Positions 17,699-26,089 of a stretch of 64,000 nucleotides of DNA are shown here, piece after piece. Under the pieces are notes generated by a model. The model had not been told where the DNA came from. It ran no database searches and saw only the letters and a program-made list of their open reading frames with translations. Position 1 is the stretch's first letter. Every line of letters starts with the position of its first letter. This stretch comes from an uncultured Mucispirillum sp. GTDB lineage: Bacteria > Chrysiogenota > Deferribacteres > Deferribacterales > Mucispirillaceae. The DNA is taken from positions 1 to 64,000 of the forward strand of contig CALUZC010000002.1 of assembly GCA_944325215.1 (NCBI GenBank). The letters run 5' to 3'. The translations under genes and the position numbers were made by a program.

Positions 17699-18019
17699 TT
17701 ATACCCATACACAATTATAGTTCTTTTTGCAACTTTCTATTAAATCAGTATCACCTTCATTTTTATTGAGCCAAATCCATTCTTTTACATTTCTTGTAAA
17801 CCATTCTTTTTTTACTAAATTCATAAAGTTAAATATTCCAAGTGCTGCTAAATCACGCTCATTACCCTGACATATATAAGTATATTTATTTTTTTTGATA
17901 AGACCTGCATGCTCTGCCAGCTCGTCAATTTTTTGATAAAGTTCTTCTAAATCATATATACCTTCCCTTTTGATTTTATCTTCATCCATTACTATCCTTG
18001 TTCCTCTTGTATCATCCAT
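17699..18019 (-). CDS. Partner of VapD, possible antitoxin
   Basis: 106 aa, acidic in the first half, Trp-rich at the end (KEWFTRNVKEWIWLNKNEG). ATG 18019 follows TGAGGTGG at the ideal distance; an ATG four codons upstream overlaps that site. It lies directly upstream of vapD with a 3-bp gap. I recognise no domain. Position suggests an antitoxin or regulator, but it is longer than VapX, the known Haemophilus partner, so this is inference. Confidence 0.62.
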   Translation of the reverse strand: MDDTRGTRIVMDEDKIKREGIYDLEELYQKIDELAEHAGLIKKNKYTYICQGNERDLAALGIFNFMNLVKKEWFTRNVKEWIWLNKNEGDTDLIESCKKNYNCVWV

Positions 18020-18121
18020 ATTCCACCTCAAAAAATTTATTTATAATAATATGTTGTTATATCATTTATTGTACATTTATACAATATATTTTCTAGTTAT
18101 ATTAATAGTTAAAGATATATT

Positions 18122-18142
18122 AAGCAGGTATGATACCTGCTT
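18122..18142 (-). terminator. Hairpin downstream of 133-aa membrane protein
   Basis: AAGCAGGTA/TACCTGCTT stem (9 bp, 3-nt loop), just past the stop of the 18157 gene. The same stem recurs at 18618-18644. Confidence 0.6.
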
Positions 18143-18156
18143 TATTATTAATTTTT

Positions 18157-18558
18157 CTATATTTCTTCTAAATCATCTTTAGTATGTGTTTCATCAGTTT
18201 GAGAAATAATTTGTTTATCTTTAATTTTTTCTATTTGCTTATTTATATAATCAACAGTAATACCATTAATAATTCTGTTATGGGTTTTATTTATAGCCGA
18301 TTCTGTAATATCAGTTGAATGAATATATTTCATTACACTTAATGTAGTAGTATATTCATCAATTTTATCTGATGATAAATGCTTTATCATATTATTTCTA
18401 ATCGTATAGAATGTAGATTGATTAACTTTAATATATATTTCATTATCATATCTGATAAGATTTTCTATTATTCTGTGTGGAAATAATGAAATTTTAATAT
18501 ATAATATCACTGCAATTATAAGAGTAATTATTGATATACTTATAGTTAATATGTTCAT
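18157..18558 (-). CDS. Hypothetical single-span membrane protein
   Basis: 133 aa. One N-terminal hydrophobic helix (residues 4-25) and a cytoplasmic helical, Ile/Lys/Asp/Thr-rich domain. It has an AAGGAGA site upstream. It is bracketed by two near-identical palindromic hairpins (18122 and 18618), so it may be a separate transcription unit. No family recognised. Confidence 0.65.
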   Translation of the reverse strand: MNILTISISIITLIIAVILYIKISLFPHRIIENLIRYDNEIYIKVNQSTFYTIRNNMIKHLSSDKIDEYTTTLSVMKYIHSTDITESAINKTHNRIINGITVDYINKQIEKIKDKQIISQTDETHTKDDLEEI

Positions 18559-18617
18559 TGTATTCTCCTTTTATGTTGTTTTTTTCTTAATCAGAATATA
18601 TTAAATATCTCTTTTAT

Positions 18618-18644
18618 ATTAAGCAGGTATCATACCTGCTTAAT
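18618..18644 (-). terminator. Hairpin downstream of 147-aa membrane protein
   Basis: ATTAAGCAGGTA/TACCTGCTTAAT, a perfect 12-bp stem with 3-nt loop, past the end of the 18695 gene. Near-duplicate of 18122-18142. Confidence 0.6.
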
Positions 18645-18694
18645 ATAATTGTATCAGAGTAACAAAATAATTTTTTATACTATTTATACTAAAT

Positions 18695-19138
18695 CTATTT
18701 ATTATATATAATTGTAAAATCTTGATTTACTGATTTTATTCTATTAATAACAGTATTAGTATTATCTTGATTACAAGTACTATTAGATAGTGGATAAAAA
18801 CTTACAATATTATATTCACCAGTATATTTATCTGTATTATAAGCTAATATTACAGATTGATTATATGCATTAGTACATTTAGGTAATTTTTTATAACACG
18901 ATTCAACATCTACAATACCATATTGATTATTGATACATACTTGTTGATTATTGTTATTTATTATTTTTCTATATTTTTCATTTTGAAAGTTATTGTCTAA
19001 AAATATATATGTAACTAAACTCATACAACAAAATAAACATATTAATAATATCATCTGTAATGTTTTATGCTCAACAAGAATTATTATAGGCACTAAAAAT
19101 ATAGTAAAAAGTATAAATAATTTAATAGATATCATCAT
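18695..19138 (-). CDS. Hypothetical two-span membrane protein
   Basis: 147 aa. Two hydrophobic helices (about 5-22 and 28-47) and then a ~95-residue extracytoplasmic part with four Cys, probably two disulfides. It has an AAAGGAG site. No family recognised; the layout fits a small envelope protein such as an exclusion or immunity factor, which is speculation. Confidence 0.62.
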   Translation of the reverse strand: MMISIKLFILFTIFLVPIIILVEHKTLQMILLICLFCCMSLVTYIFLDNNFQNEKYRKIINNNNQQVCINNQYGIVDVESCYKKLPKCTNAYNQSVILAYNTDKYTGEYNIVSFYPLSNSTCNQDNTNTVINRIKSVNQDFTIIYNK

Positions 19139-19159
19139 ATTTTAACTCCTTTAAAAATC

Positions 19160-19336
19160 TTATTTCATATTTTCAAAATACCCTTTAAGTTTCATTTTTT
19201 CTATGATAATTGCACGTATAACATCCTGAATTTTGTCAGGTTCACAATTATAATCAAGAGCAATAGAAGATAGAAAATCTATTTGCTGCACACTTAATCT
19301 AACATTAATATTTTTCTTATCATTATTTTTTTTCAT
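19160..19336 (-). CDS. Ribbon-helix-helix DNA-binding protein
   Basis: 58 aa: a Lys/Asn-rich N-terminus, a single beta strand (KNINVRLSVQQIDFL), then two helices ending IIIEKMKLKGYFENMK. This is the Arc/MetJ/CopG-type layout, which forms dimers that bind operator repeats. The ribosome site is GAGGT. A 17-bp sequence 45 bp upstream (19381) is repeated exactly in front of the gene at 19443, a candidate operator. Confidence 0.7.
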   Translation of the reverse strand: MKKNNDKKNINVRLSVQQIDFLSSIALDYNCEPDKIQDVIRAIIIEKMKLKGYFENMK

Positions 19337-19380
19337 TGACTACCTCACTCAAATAGTATTTAATTAATATGCTGTTCATC

Positions 19381-19397
19381 TTTATTAACTTTCCATA
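19381..19397. promoter_or_regulatory. Candidate operator copy A (17-bp repeat)
   Basis: TTTATTAACTTTCCATA, identical to 19928-19944. It lies upstream of the ribbon-helix-helix gene. Confidence 0.5.
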
Positions 19398-19413
19398 ATA
19401 TTGAGTAAGCAGC

Positions 19414-19435
19414 TAGGGCAGTTTATACTGCCCTA
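19414..19435 (-). terminator. Hairpin downstream of the DUF6573-like gene
   Basis: TAGGGCAGT/ACTGCCCTA, a 9-bp stem with 4-nt loop, immediately past the stop at 19443. Confidence 0.65.
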
Positions 19436-19442
19436 TACTATT

Positions 19443-19913
19443 TTAACCTTTAATCAATGCAGCATAATCTTCATCGAACTGATCTCTCAATCCAATAAGA
19501 ATAACATCACCACCTAATTCTATTTCATCCCGGAATTGCATAAAAAAAGAATAAGTTTTATTATATGGTCTTTTTTCGCCGGGAACAAGAAATATACACC
19601 TATAAAAAAAATGTGGTAAAAATTCATAATCATCCTTTATATTAATATACCTATAATACGCCATATAAAACAAATCAGATAATCTACCTGAAAGGCTTTG
19701 TCCTGCATCATCAGGATAATCAAGTACAATATCAACAACTTCTTTTGTGATATAAACAGGTATTTTAAATATACTATCAGTATTAATATTGTAATCACCA
19801 ATAGTATTCACCACTGCTTTATCTGTTACAGCATCTTCTAAATGATAATACAATGGAGTAAAAGAATTGCTTGCATCAGAATTACAATTAGTTTGAAACG
19901 ATAGATTTTGCAT
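19443..19913 (-). CDS. DUF6573-like protein
   Basis: 156 aa. The layout (acidic start, YHLEDAVTDKAVVNT, then KIPVYITKEVVDIVLDYPDD, LSGRLSDLFYMAYY and a final beta segment with GDVILIGLRDQFDED) resembles DUF6573 proteins that occur next to plasmid and ICE transfer genes. No enzymatic motif is known to me. ATG 19913 fits GAGGTGA; an in-frame GTG is nine bases upstream. A clear sigma-70-type promoter lies at 19950-19978. Confidence 0.65.
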   Translation of the reverse strand: MQNLSFQTNCNSDASNSFTPLYYHLEDAVTDKAVVNTIGDYNINTDSIFKIPVYITKEVVDIVLDYPDDAGQSLSGRLSDLFYMAYYRYINIKDDYEFLPHFFYRCIFLVPGEKRPYNKTYSFFMQFRDEIELGGDVILIGLRDQFDEDYAALIKG

Positions 19914-19927
19914 AATTTTCACCTCAA

Positions 19928-19944
19928 TTTATTAACTTTCCATA
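19928..19944. promoter_or_regulatory. Candidate operator copy B (17-bp repeat)
   Basis: Identical to 19381-19397. It lies between the -10 box at 19950 and the start codon at 19913, where a bound repressor would block transcription. Confidence 0.5.
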
Positions 19945-19949
19945 TATAA

Positions 19950-19978
19950 AATATAATACAAAATTATATATAAGTCAA
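19950..19978 (-). promoter_or_regulatory. Sigma-70-type promoter
   Basis: On the - strand TTGACT and TATATT are separated by 17 bases, 37 bp before the start codon of the 19443 gene. Confidence 0.6.
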
Positions 19979-20058
19979 TAAATTTATATAAATTTATATA
20001 AAATAGTGCAAAATAAAACAAAAAATATTTTTATTTTATGGTGTATATATAATATTAA

Positions 20059-20083
20059 AATAGGGGAGTAAATCTCCCCTATT
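20059..20083 (-). terminator. Terminator after traC
   Basis: AATAGGGGAG/CTCCCCTATT, a 10-bp stem with a 5-nt loop, downstream of the traC stop. The T-run is weak. Confidence 0.6.
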
Positions 20084-20106
20084 CTATATTTTTTCCTTGC
20101 TGCTAA

Positions 20107-22884
20107 TTATCTTTTTAATTCTCTTCCTTGATTCTCCTTGTTTATGTAATTATTTTTTTCTTCTGATATTAATTTGCTTTTTTCTGCATCTCTCTTTTGT
20201 ATTTTATCTAACTTTAAAGCAGACTGTAAGGATTGTTGAATATTTTTCAATCCTTCTTCTTTTGAAAAACCTGTTTTTGATATAATATCATTAAAATCAC
20301 CAGATATTTCTTTCCCATTGATTTTTGGAACAACTACAGTAACATTTTCATGTTTTGCAGCAACAGCATTAGCTGCATTTAAACCAATATTGCCCACTTT
20401 ATTTGTTAAATCATTATCAGCAGCAATAACTATATTTATTTCTGGATATTTATCTGTAAGTGCTTTTACTGTATGCTCAATATTGCTTGCACTCATAGCA
20501 GCTAGAACTTTCAATCCCGGTTCATTTGCTGCTTCATTAATACTTGCAGCAGTAGCAAATCCTTCTGTAATAATGACTGTGTTAGTATTTTTTAAATCAG
20601 CAACAGTACCATCTACAATATGAAAAGCACCGACTTTATTTGTATTTTTAGCAAATCTTTTTTCCCCATCTTCTGAAATATACTGTGCTGATTTTAATCT
20701 GCCATCTACATTAAAAAGTGGAATTGTAATAGTGTTATCTTGACCAGCATATATATTACTGGTTGGCTCTATCATTTTATTAGATAAATAAGTATGTTCT
20801 GATACAGTTTCTTTATTCATAAATTTAGCATATAATGCTTTTTCAGCTTTTTCAGTAAGTATTTTATCTGCCTGCTCTCTTTCTGCCTTTTTTGCATTAT
20901 ATAATGCTCTCATTTCAGCTTTTTCATCAGGTGTCATAGAATGCTCTTTTGAACTCCACCTGATTTCCTCACCTGTGCGGTTATTCATGAAATAGCCATT
21001 AGCCACTCCATCAGAATGAAGCACATAAAATCCAGACTGTTCTTTTCCTTTATCACCTTCTACAGATATTCTATGCTTTTGCCCATCAGCAATAACAGCA
21101 TTTTCTAATACACCAGCAGATTTAATACGATTTAAAAATTCTTCTTCAATATTTAATGGAATATCAGATTTAACTTTATTCTCTATGTTTTTGATGTCCC
21201 ATTTAAAAAATTTCTCTTTTTCTGCTTCCTGGCAATACCAGAATTTGCCCTCTTTATCCCATTCTGCACCTAATGCTTTAGCTTTTTCTCTCTCTTCATA
21301 AGGAACTGCAAGGATATATTTTTCATTTTTCATATTTACCTGTTTTTGTTGCAAATACTCTAAATATCTTTCTTCTTCTTTTTTGAAGTTTTGCAATTCA
21401 TCTTTAGGTATTATTTGGGCAGAGTATGTTTTTGCTCTATGTTCTATTGCTTCCGAAACTTTTTCTTTCCCTCCAAATTCATATTCACCAATATAAATAT
21501 TGAGATTTTCCGAAGTATGAAATTTATAGCTTAATACAAATTTAGTTTTATAATAATAAGCTTCATCAAGTTTTTCCCCATTTCTCATTCTTTCTTGAAT
21601 TTTATTTTGCTCAATATCCGCTTTTAGTAATTTATCTAAAAATTTATAGGCTTCTTCACCTTTTAAGATAGTATCATCTTTAACCCCAAAATCAAATTCA
21701 GACCATGCAAATTTAACAGTCAAATCTTTGAAAAAGCCTTTTTCTGTATCATTTTCTTTTTTCTTTTGGAGTAACTGTTCTTTTCTAGCAATTAAATCTT
21801 TTTCATCAATGCGTTCCCATTTATCAAATAAAGATAAATCCTTATCAGCTGGTACAAACCAGCAGATATTATTTCTATCCCATTTAGCACCAAGTGATTT
21901 AGCTTCATCTTTTTCAGCTTTTGGGACATTTATATAAGTAACAGAGTTATCTTTATCTATTTTATTTTCTAGTTTTTCTTTTTCCATAGTCTGCTCATTA
22001 CTGTTTATTTTTTCAAGTTCTAACTCATTTCCTAAAATAAGTTTAGCAGCTCTATCAGCTTCTTTTACTGCATTAAATAAAAATGATGGTTCATCTCTTA
22101 TTGCTTTTGCCCACGACTTTAAATAAGCAATATTATTCTTATCAGGTTCATGACCTAAACCGCATTGTGTGCCTACAAGAAAGGAAGTAATTTCTGCAAC
22201 AAGCTCCTCTTTTGCATAGCTCTCTGTTCCAAATGAACCAGACATATCACGATTATTCCTGCTTGAATGACCTGTCCAGTGTCCAAGCTCATGTAAAGCA
22301 GTTCTGTAATATTCTTCACTGCTTACAAACTGCTCTTTTAAAGGCAGAGTAATTGTATCTGTTACAGGGCTGTAATATGCTTTGTCTTGTGCTTTGTGCT
22401 TAATTTTAGCACCAGAATTATTTAAAATTTCTTCAGCTTTCTCAATAGGGTTAAAATCTATTTTTTTAGGCTCATAAGCTGGCAGTCCTTCACATTGCTC
22501 AGCATTAAATACTACACTCCATACAGCTCTTGGTTTTTCTAATTTTTCTGTAACTACAATTTCTTCACCTGTTTCTTTATTTATCTCTTTTCTAGTTTCA
22601 GTAGTTTGTAGATACATGATAGGTGTTCCTTTTTCACCAGCTCTAACTTTTGCTTCCTGCTCCGAAGCCTGCAAAAATGTAAGCCATCTACTATCTTCAT
22701 AGCCTTTTTCAGATGCTACTCTCATTAGATTTAATAAATTTATTCCATTATATTCTTTGCCACTTTTAATGTTATATGGCAGAAATCCGTTACCACTCCA
22801 TGACTTTTGCCATGGAGCTTCATTTTTTTCTATAAGGTCAGCAAATTTATTTGCTAATGTTTGGTACTGATTCATTTTATTCAT
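20107..22884 (-). CDS. traC: TraC-type primase fused to an ArdC-like domain
   Basis: 925 aa. Residues 1-~290 match ArdC antirestriction proteins: an ssDNA-binding N-domain (LIEKNEAPWQKSW) and a zincin-like peptidase domain with HELGH at 198-202. Two DUF5710 repeats follow (LGAKWDRNNICWFV and LGAEWDKEGKFWYC). The C-terminal third has a Toprim-type primase core (IITEGFATAAS, IVIAADND) as in plasmid TraC primases. It would prime the transferred strand and possibly protect it from restriction. In RP4 TraC is delivered to the recipient; the C-terminus here (ENQGRELKR) resembles that of TraI. ATG 22884 has GAGGTAG upstream. Confidence 0.88.
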   Translation of the reverse strand: MNKMNQYQTLANKFADLIEKNEAPWQKSWSGNGFLPYNIKSGKEYNGINLLNLMRVASEKGYEDSRWLTFLQASEQEAKVRAGEKGTPIMYLQTTETRKEINKETGEEIVVTEKLEKPRAVWSVVFNAEQCEGLPAYEPKKIDFNPIEKAEEILNNSGAKIKHKAQDKAYYSPVTDTITLPLKEQFVSSEEYYRTALHELGHWTGHSSRNNRDMSGSFGTESYAKEELVAEITSFLVGTQCGLGHEPDKNNIAYLKSWAKAIRDEPSFLFNAVKEADRAAKLILGNELELEKINSNEQTMEKEKLENKIDKDNSVTYINVPKAEKDEAKSLGAKWDRNNICWFVPADKDLSLFDKWERIDEKDLIARKEQLLQKKKENDTEKGFFKDLTVKFAWSEFDFGVKDDTILKGEEAYKFLDKLLKADIEQNKIQERMRNGEKLDEAYYYKTKFVLSYKFHTSENLNIYIGEYEFGGKEKVSEAIEHRAKTYSAQIIPKDELQNFKKEEERYLEYLQQKQVNMKNEKYILAVPYEEREKAKALGAEWDKEGKFWYCQEAEKEKFFKWDIKNIENKVKSDIPLNIEEEFLNRIKSAGVLENAVIADGQKHRISVEGDKGKEQSGFYVLHSDGVANGYFMNNRTGEEIRWSSKEHSMTPDEKAEMRALYNAKKAEREQADKILTEKAEKALYAKFMNKETVSEHTYLSNKMIEPTSNIYAGQDNTITIPLFNVDGRLKSAQYISEDGEKRFAKNTNKVGAFHIVDGTVADLKNTNTVIITEGFATAASINEAANEPGLKVLAAMSASNIEHTVKALTDKYPEINIVIAADNDLTNKVGNIGLNAANAVAAKHENVTVVVPKINGKEISGDFNDIISKTGFSKEEGLKNIQQSLQSALKLDKIQKRDAEKSKLISEEKNNYINKENQGRELKR

Positions 22885-23038
22885 TTTCTACCTCATCATA
22901 TCGTGCATTTAATGCATCTTCTTCTGATATTGCTGTTTCTACTTGTAAACCTAAAATATCAGCTTCGTCAGGGGTTAATTCAACCACTGCTCCCGGGATG
23001 TCTAAATCCATTAGTTTTTGTTCCAAAATTTCATTCAT
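22877..23038 (-). CDS. Small acidic protein at the traD position
   Basis: 53 aa, strongly acidic (MNEILEQKLMDLDIPGAVVE at the start). It has a GAGGTGA site, and its 3' end overlaps traC by 8 bp and carries traC's ribosome site, so translation is coupled. RP4 has traD between traC and traE, and this gene lies in the same place; homology itself is not shown. Confidence 0.7.
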   Translation of the reverse strand: MNEILEQKLMDLDIPGAVVELTPDEADILGLQVETAISEEDALNARYDEVENE

Positions 23039-23059
23039 AATTTCACCTCTATTTATTTT

Positions 23060-23088
23060 TTAATAATTTTAGCCGCTAAAATTATTAA
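23060..23088. repeat. ICE palindrome copy 3 (29 bp)
   Basis: TTAATAATTTTAGC-C-GCTAAAATTATTAA, perfect 14-nt arms. It overlaps the stop codon of the topoisomerase gene. Confidence 0.85.
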
Positions 23089-25418
23089 TTCTTTTTTGCT
23101 AATTCTTTGTTGTAAATAGGTTCGCCGTTATTGTCTTTATATGTAGTCTTGCATTTCGGATAGGAAGAGCAGCCCCAAAAAAAGCCATCTTTACTCTTTC
23201 TTCTAACAAGTTTAGAATTACACTCTAAACAGCGATACTGCTCTGATGGAACAGCTTTTTCTCTGATAGTTAAATCTGGTTTACCTTTATCATCATTAAA
23301 TGTTTTGCTACATTCTGGATTTTTACATTTCCAAAAAGCACCGTTCTTACCTCTGAATTTTAAAAGCTCACTTTTTTCACATACTGGGCAGGCAACAGAT
23401 AAATATATTTCTACTGCACCGTTATTATCTTGAAATGTAGTTGAACATTCTGGATAATTAGAACATCCCCAAAAATATTTCTCTTTTCCTTTTTTTCTTA
23501 TAAGATAGCCTGTTTCGCAGTTAGGACATTTTGGAGAGTTGTTTTTAAATACAGCATCACTTGATTTTATTTTATCTATTTCTTCACTTGAAAATTCTGT
23601 TACAGAGTTAATAAAATTATCTAGTTTTATCATATCAGCATCAAGCTCTTTTATATTTTCATGCCATAAGGCTGTCATATCTGGATAAGTTATTTCATCT
23701 GATAAAAGAGATATAAGCTCTTTACCTAAATCAGTAGATATTATATTTTTCTTATCATCTTTAATATAACCTCTGTCATATAATGTTTTAATTATTGATG
23801 ACCTTGTTGCAGGTGTTCCAATACCACCACTTTCACCTGCTTTATCTTTATCTTTTTCTTTTAAAAGCTGTTTTGTTTTTTCATTTTTACAGTATATAGA
23901 TACTCGTTTTAAATCATTTAAAAAGCTGTCTGTTGTATATAACTTTTTAGGCTTTGTTTCTTCTTTTAAAGAAATAAAGTCGATTTTTTCTACTTGTCTT
24001 CCTTCATAAATTTGGCTGTAATCTAGCCCACCTGTTACTATTTCAGCATCTTCTTTTTCTAATAAAATTTCTTTCCAACCAGCATCCAGTAGCTGTCTAT
24101 GATTATTAACTAAATAATCATCATTAACTTTTATTGTTATTGTATGCTTTAAATATTTAGCAGGTGGTAAAAACTGCATAACAAAACGATTTGCAATTAG
24201 TAAAAATACTTTCTTTTCATCATCTGAAAAGGTAGAAAAATCTAGCTTTGTTTCTGTTGGAATAATAGCTGTATGTGCTGTTGTTTTTGATGAGTTAAAG
24301 GCTTTTGATTTTATATCTATATTTGCATTATTTATTATATTTATAAGTTTATTATCTTTAATATCCTGCAAGCAGGCAATGATTGCTGGTGATTGCTCAT
24401 ATGTTTCATCAAGCAAGTAATTGCAATCACTTCTATTATAAGTAATAGCCTTATGTTTTTCTCTTAAGGATTGAGTAATAGACATTACTTTATCAGCTTT
24501 CATATTATAAAGTTTAGAACAATCTACTTGCAAATCTAGCAAGTTATAAGGAAGTGGAACATTTTCTATTTCTTCTTTTGTTTCATATTTAGATACAACT
24601 GCATTAGCTTTATTATCATTTAATCTTTTTATTATTTCACTAGCTACTGCTTCTGATGTAATCTTTTTAGTTTCATCTACTTCATTGTCATTAGCTTGAT
24701 AATAAAATTTATCAAGCCCAGCATTGCCGTCAATTTCACTCCATATGCCTTTTATTATGTAATAATATGATTTTACATGATTTTTTATTTCCTGTTCTCT
24801 ACGGACAATCAGTGCAAGCATAGGTGTCTGAACTCTGCCAACAGATATAATATTACTATTACCTGCTTGTCTGTTTTTTACACTATAAGCTCTTGTTAAG
24901 TTGTAGCCAAATGTTTTATCTGCTAATGCTCTTGCAAGAGCCATATAGGATAATTTAAGATAATCATTATTATCCTTTAAATTAGATAATTCTTTTTTAA
25001 TCGCTTCTGTATTGAAATCATTTACAAGAAGTCTTTTAATAGTCTTTTTAGAGTTACCTTTTAAATCAATAACACCTACATTATAAAGAATACTATCTAC
25101 TATTAATTGTCCTTCTTCATCAGGGTCTCCTGCATTAATAATAGTATCTGAAATATCTATTAATGTCTTAACTATATTATACTGTTTTTTAGTGTTTTCT
25201 TTAATTTGAAAATTCCAGCCTTTATGTTTTAATGGCAGATTATCAAAACTCCACTGACTTTTTTCATCTGGAATCATTACTTCTAAAAGATGACCTACAC
25301 ACCAAGAAATATAATATTCATTGTTTTCATAGTATCCATCTTTTCTTTGAAAATCTGTGCCTATCGCCTCTTTAATTGCTTCTGCTAAAGCTGGCTTTTC
25401 TGCAATGATTAATTTCAT
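23085..25418 (-). CDS. traE: TraE/TopB-like type IA topoisomerase
   Basis: 777 aa DNA topoisomerase III. The Toprim domain has E7 (AEKPA) and the DxDxE motif GDPDEEGQ (98-103). The catalytic tyrosine is Y327 in ITYNRSDCNYL. Three C-terminal Cys4 zinc ribbons follow (CPNC..CSNYPEC, CPVC..CKNPEC, CLEC..CSSYPKC). It relaxes or decatenates DNA and accompanies transfer genes in IncP plasmids. The position between TraD- and TraF-equivalents matches RP4. It is preceded by a palindrome at 25431. Confidence 0.93.
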   Translation of the reverse strand: MKLIIAEKPALAEAIKEAIGTDFQRKDGYYENNEYYISWCVGHLLEVMIPDEKSQWSFDNLPLKHKGWNFQIKENTKKQYNIVKTLIDISDTIINAGDPDEEGQLIVDSILYNVGVIDLKGNSKKTIKRLLVNDFNTEAIKKELSNLKDNNDYLKLSYMALARALADKTFGYNLTRAYSVKNRQAGNSNIISVGRVQTPMLALIVRREQEIKNHVKSYYYIIKGIWSEIDGNAGLDKFYYQANDNEVDETKKITSEAVASEIIKRLNDNKANAVVSKYETKEEIENVPLPYNLLDLQVDCSKLYNMKADKVMSITQSLREKHKAITYNRSDCNYLLDETYEQSPAIIACLQDIKDNKLINIINNANIDIKSKAFNSSKTTAHTAIIPTETKLDFSTFSDDEKKVFLLIANRFVMQFLPPAKYLKHTITIKVNDDYLVNNHRQLLDAGWKEILLEKEDAEIVTGGLDYSQIYEGRQVEKIDFISLKEETKPKKLYTTDSFLNDLKRVSIYCKNEKTKQLLKEKDKDKAGESGGIGTPATRSSIIKTLYDRGYIKDDKKNIISTDLGKELISLLSDEITYPDMTALWHENIKELDADMIKLDNFINSVTEFSSEEIDKIKSSDAVFKNNSPKCPNCETGYLIRKKGKEKYFWGCSNYPECSTTFQDNNGAVEIYLSVACPVCEKSELLKFRGKNGAFWKCKNPECSKTFNDDKGKPDLTIREKAVPSEQYRCLECNSKLVRRKSKDGFFWGCSSYPKCKTTYKDNNGEPIYNKELAKKN

Positions 25419-25430
25419 AGTTCACTCCAT

Positions 25431-25451
25431 AAATTTTAGCGGCTAAAATTT
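25431..25451. repeat. ICE palindrome copy 4 (21 bp)
   Basis: AAATTTTAGC-G-GCTAAAATTT, 10-nt arms with central G on the + strand, 13 bp before the topoisomerase start codon. Confidence 0.8.
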
Positions 25452-25510
25452 TTTAGCAGCATTTTTTAATAATTTATACGGATGCGAACTGAACTAATTT
25501 TTAGAAAAAA

Positions 25511-25540
25511 ATAGTAGGGATACTTTCATATCACTACTAT
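25511..25540 (-). terminator. Terminator after traF
   Basis: On the - strand ATAGTAGTGATA/TATCCCTACTAT forms a 12-bp stem (one G-T and one mismatch region) followed by seven T residues. It separates the traF-traI unit from traE. Confidence 0.7.
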
Positions 25541-25561
25541 AATAAAATAACTTTTAAATTA

Positions 25562-26089
25562 TTATAAATTAATAATTAGTCTTACTTCTTTTTTTATCTG
25601 GTTTTTACTAACTATTCCAAAATACCTGCTATCATAAGAATATTTATTATAATCTGATAACATAAAGTATTCATCAGCTTCCAAAATAAATTCAATATCT
25701 TTATTATATGCTTTATTTTTTAAAATGATTTCAGTATTTAATATTAATTGCCCATTAATATATACACCATTATCTTTAATAATAACTTTATCATAGGGTA
25801 AACCTAATGCTTTTTTTAAATATTTTGGTGTTCTACCGCAAGATTTATCAAGTCCAAGCCAGAATCCATTTTGTTCTGCAAATTTCATATATTCATTATA
25901 TTCAGGGCAGAAAATGTATAACTTTCCCCTTTCTATATCTTTAAAATTCCTGTTGAAATATAATCCAACAGGAAAAGAATTTGAGTAATTTATTGTAAAA
26001 AAAGAGAAAGCTATATTTAAAATTAATATTAATACTCCAATAAATAAAAGATATTTAATCAGCCTTATCAGTATCTGATATTTTTTCAT
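25562..26089 (-). CDS. traF: TraF, S26-family pilin maturation peptidase
   Basis: 175 aa. Membrane-anchored serine peptidase: one N-terminal helix (10-32), nucleophile S38 in SNSFPVGLY, general-base Lys at 92/93 before LGLPYDKV, and the DSRYFG box (153-158). In RP4 TraF removes the C-terminus of TrbC and cyclises the pilin. The gene overlaps the traG end by 35 bp. Confidence 0.93.
   Translation of the reverse strand: MKKYQILIRLIKYLLFIGVLILILNIAFSFFTINYSNSFPVGLYFNRNFKDIERGKLYIFCPEYNEYMKFAEQNGFWLGLDKSCGRTPKYLKKALGLPYDKVIIKDNGVYINGQLILNTEIILKNKAYNKDIEFILEADEYFMLSDYNKYSYDSRYFGIVSKNQIKKEVRLIINL

Noticed and set aside
18122-18644. CRISPR-like repeat pair
   Set aside because: Only two palindromic copies that flank a gene; position after stop codons fits terminators.
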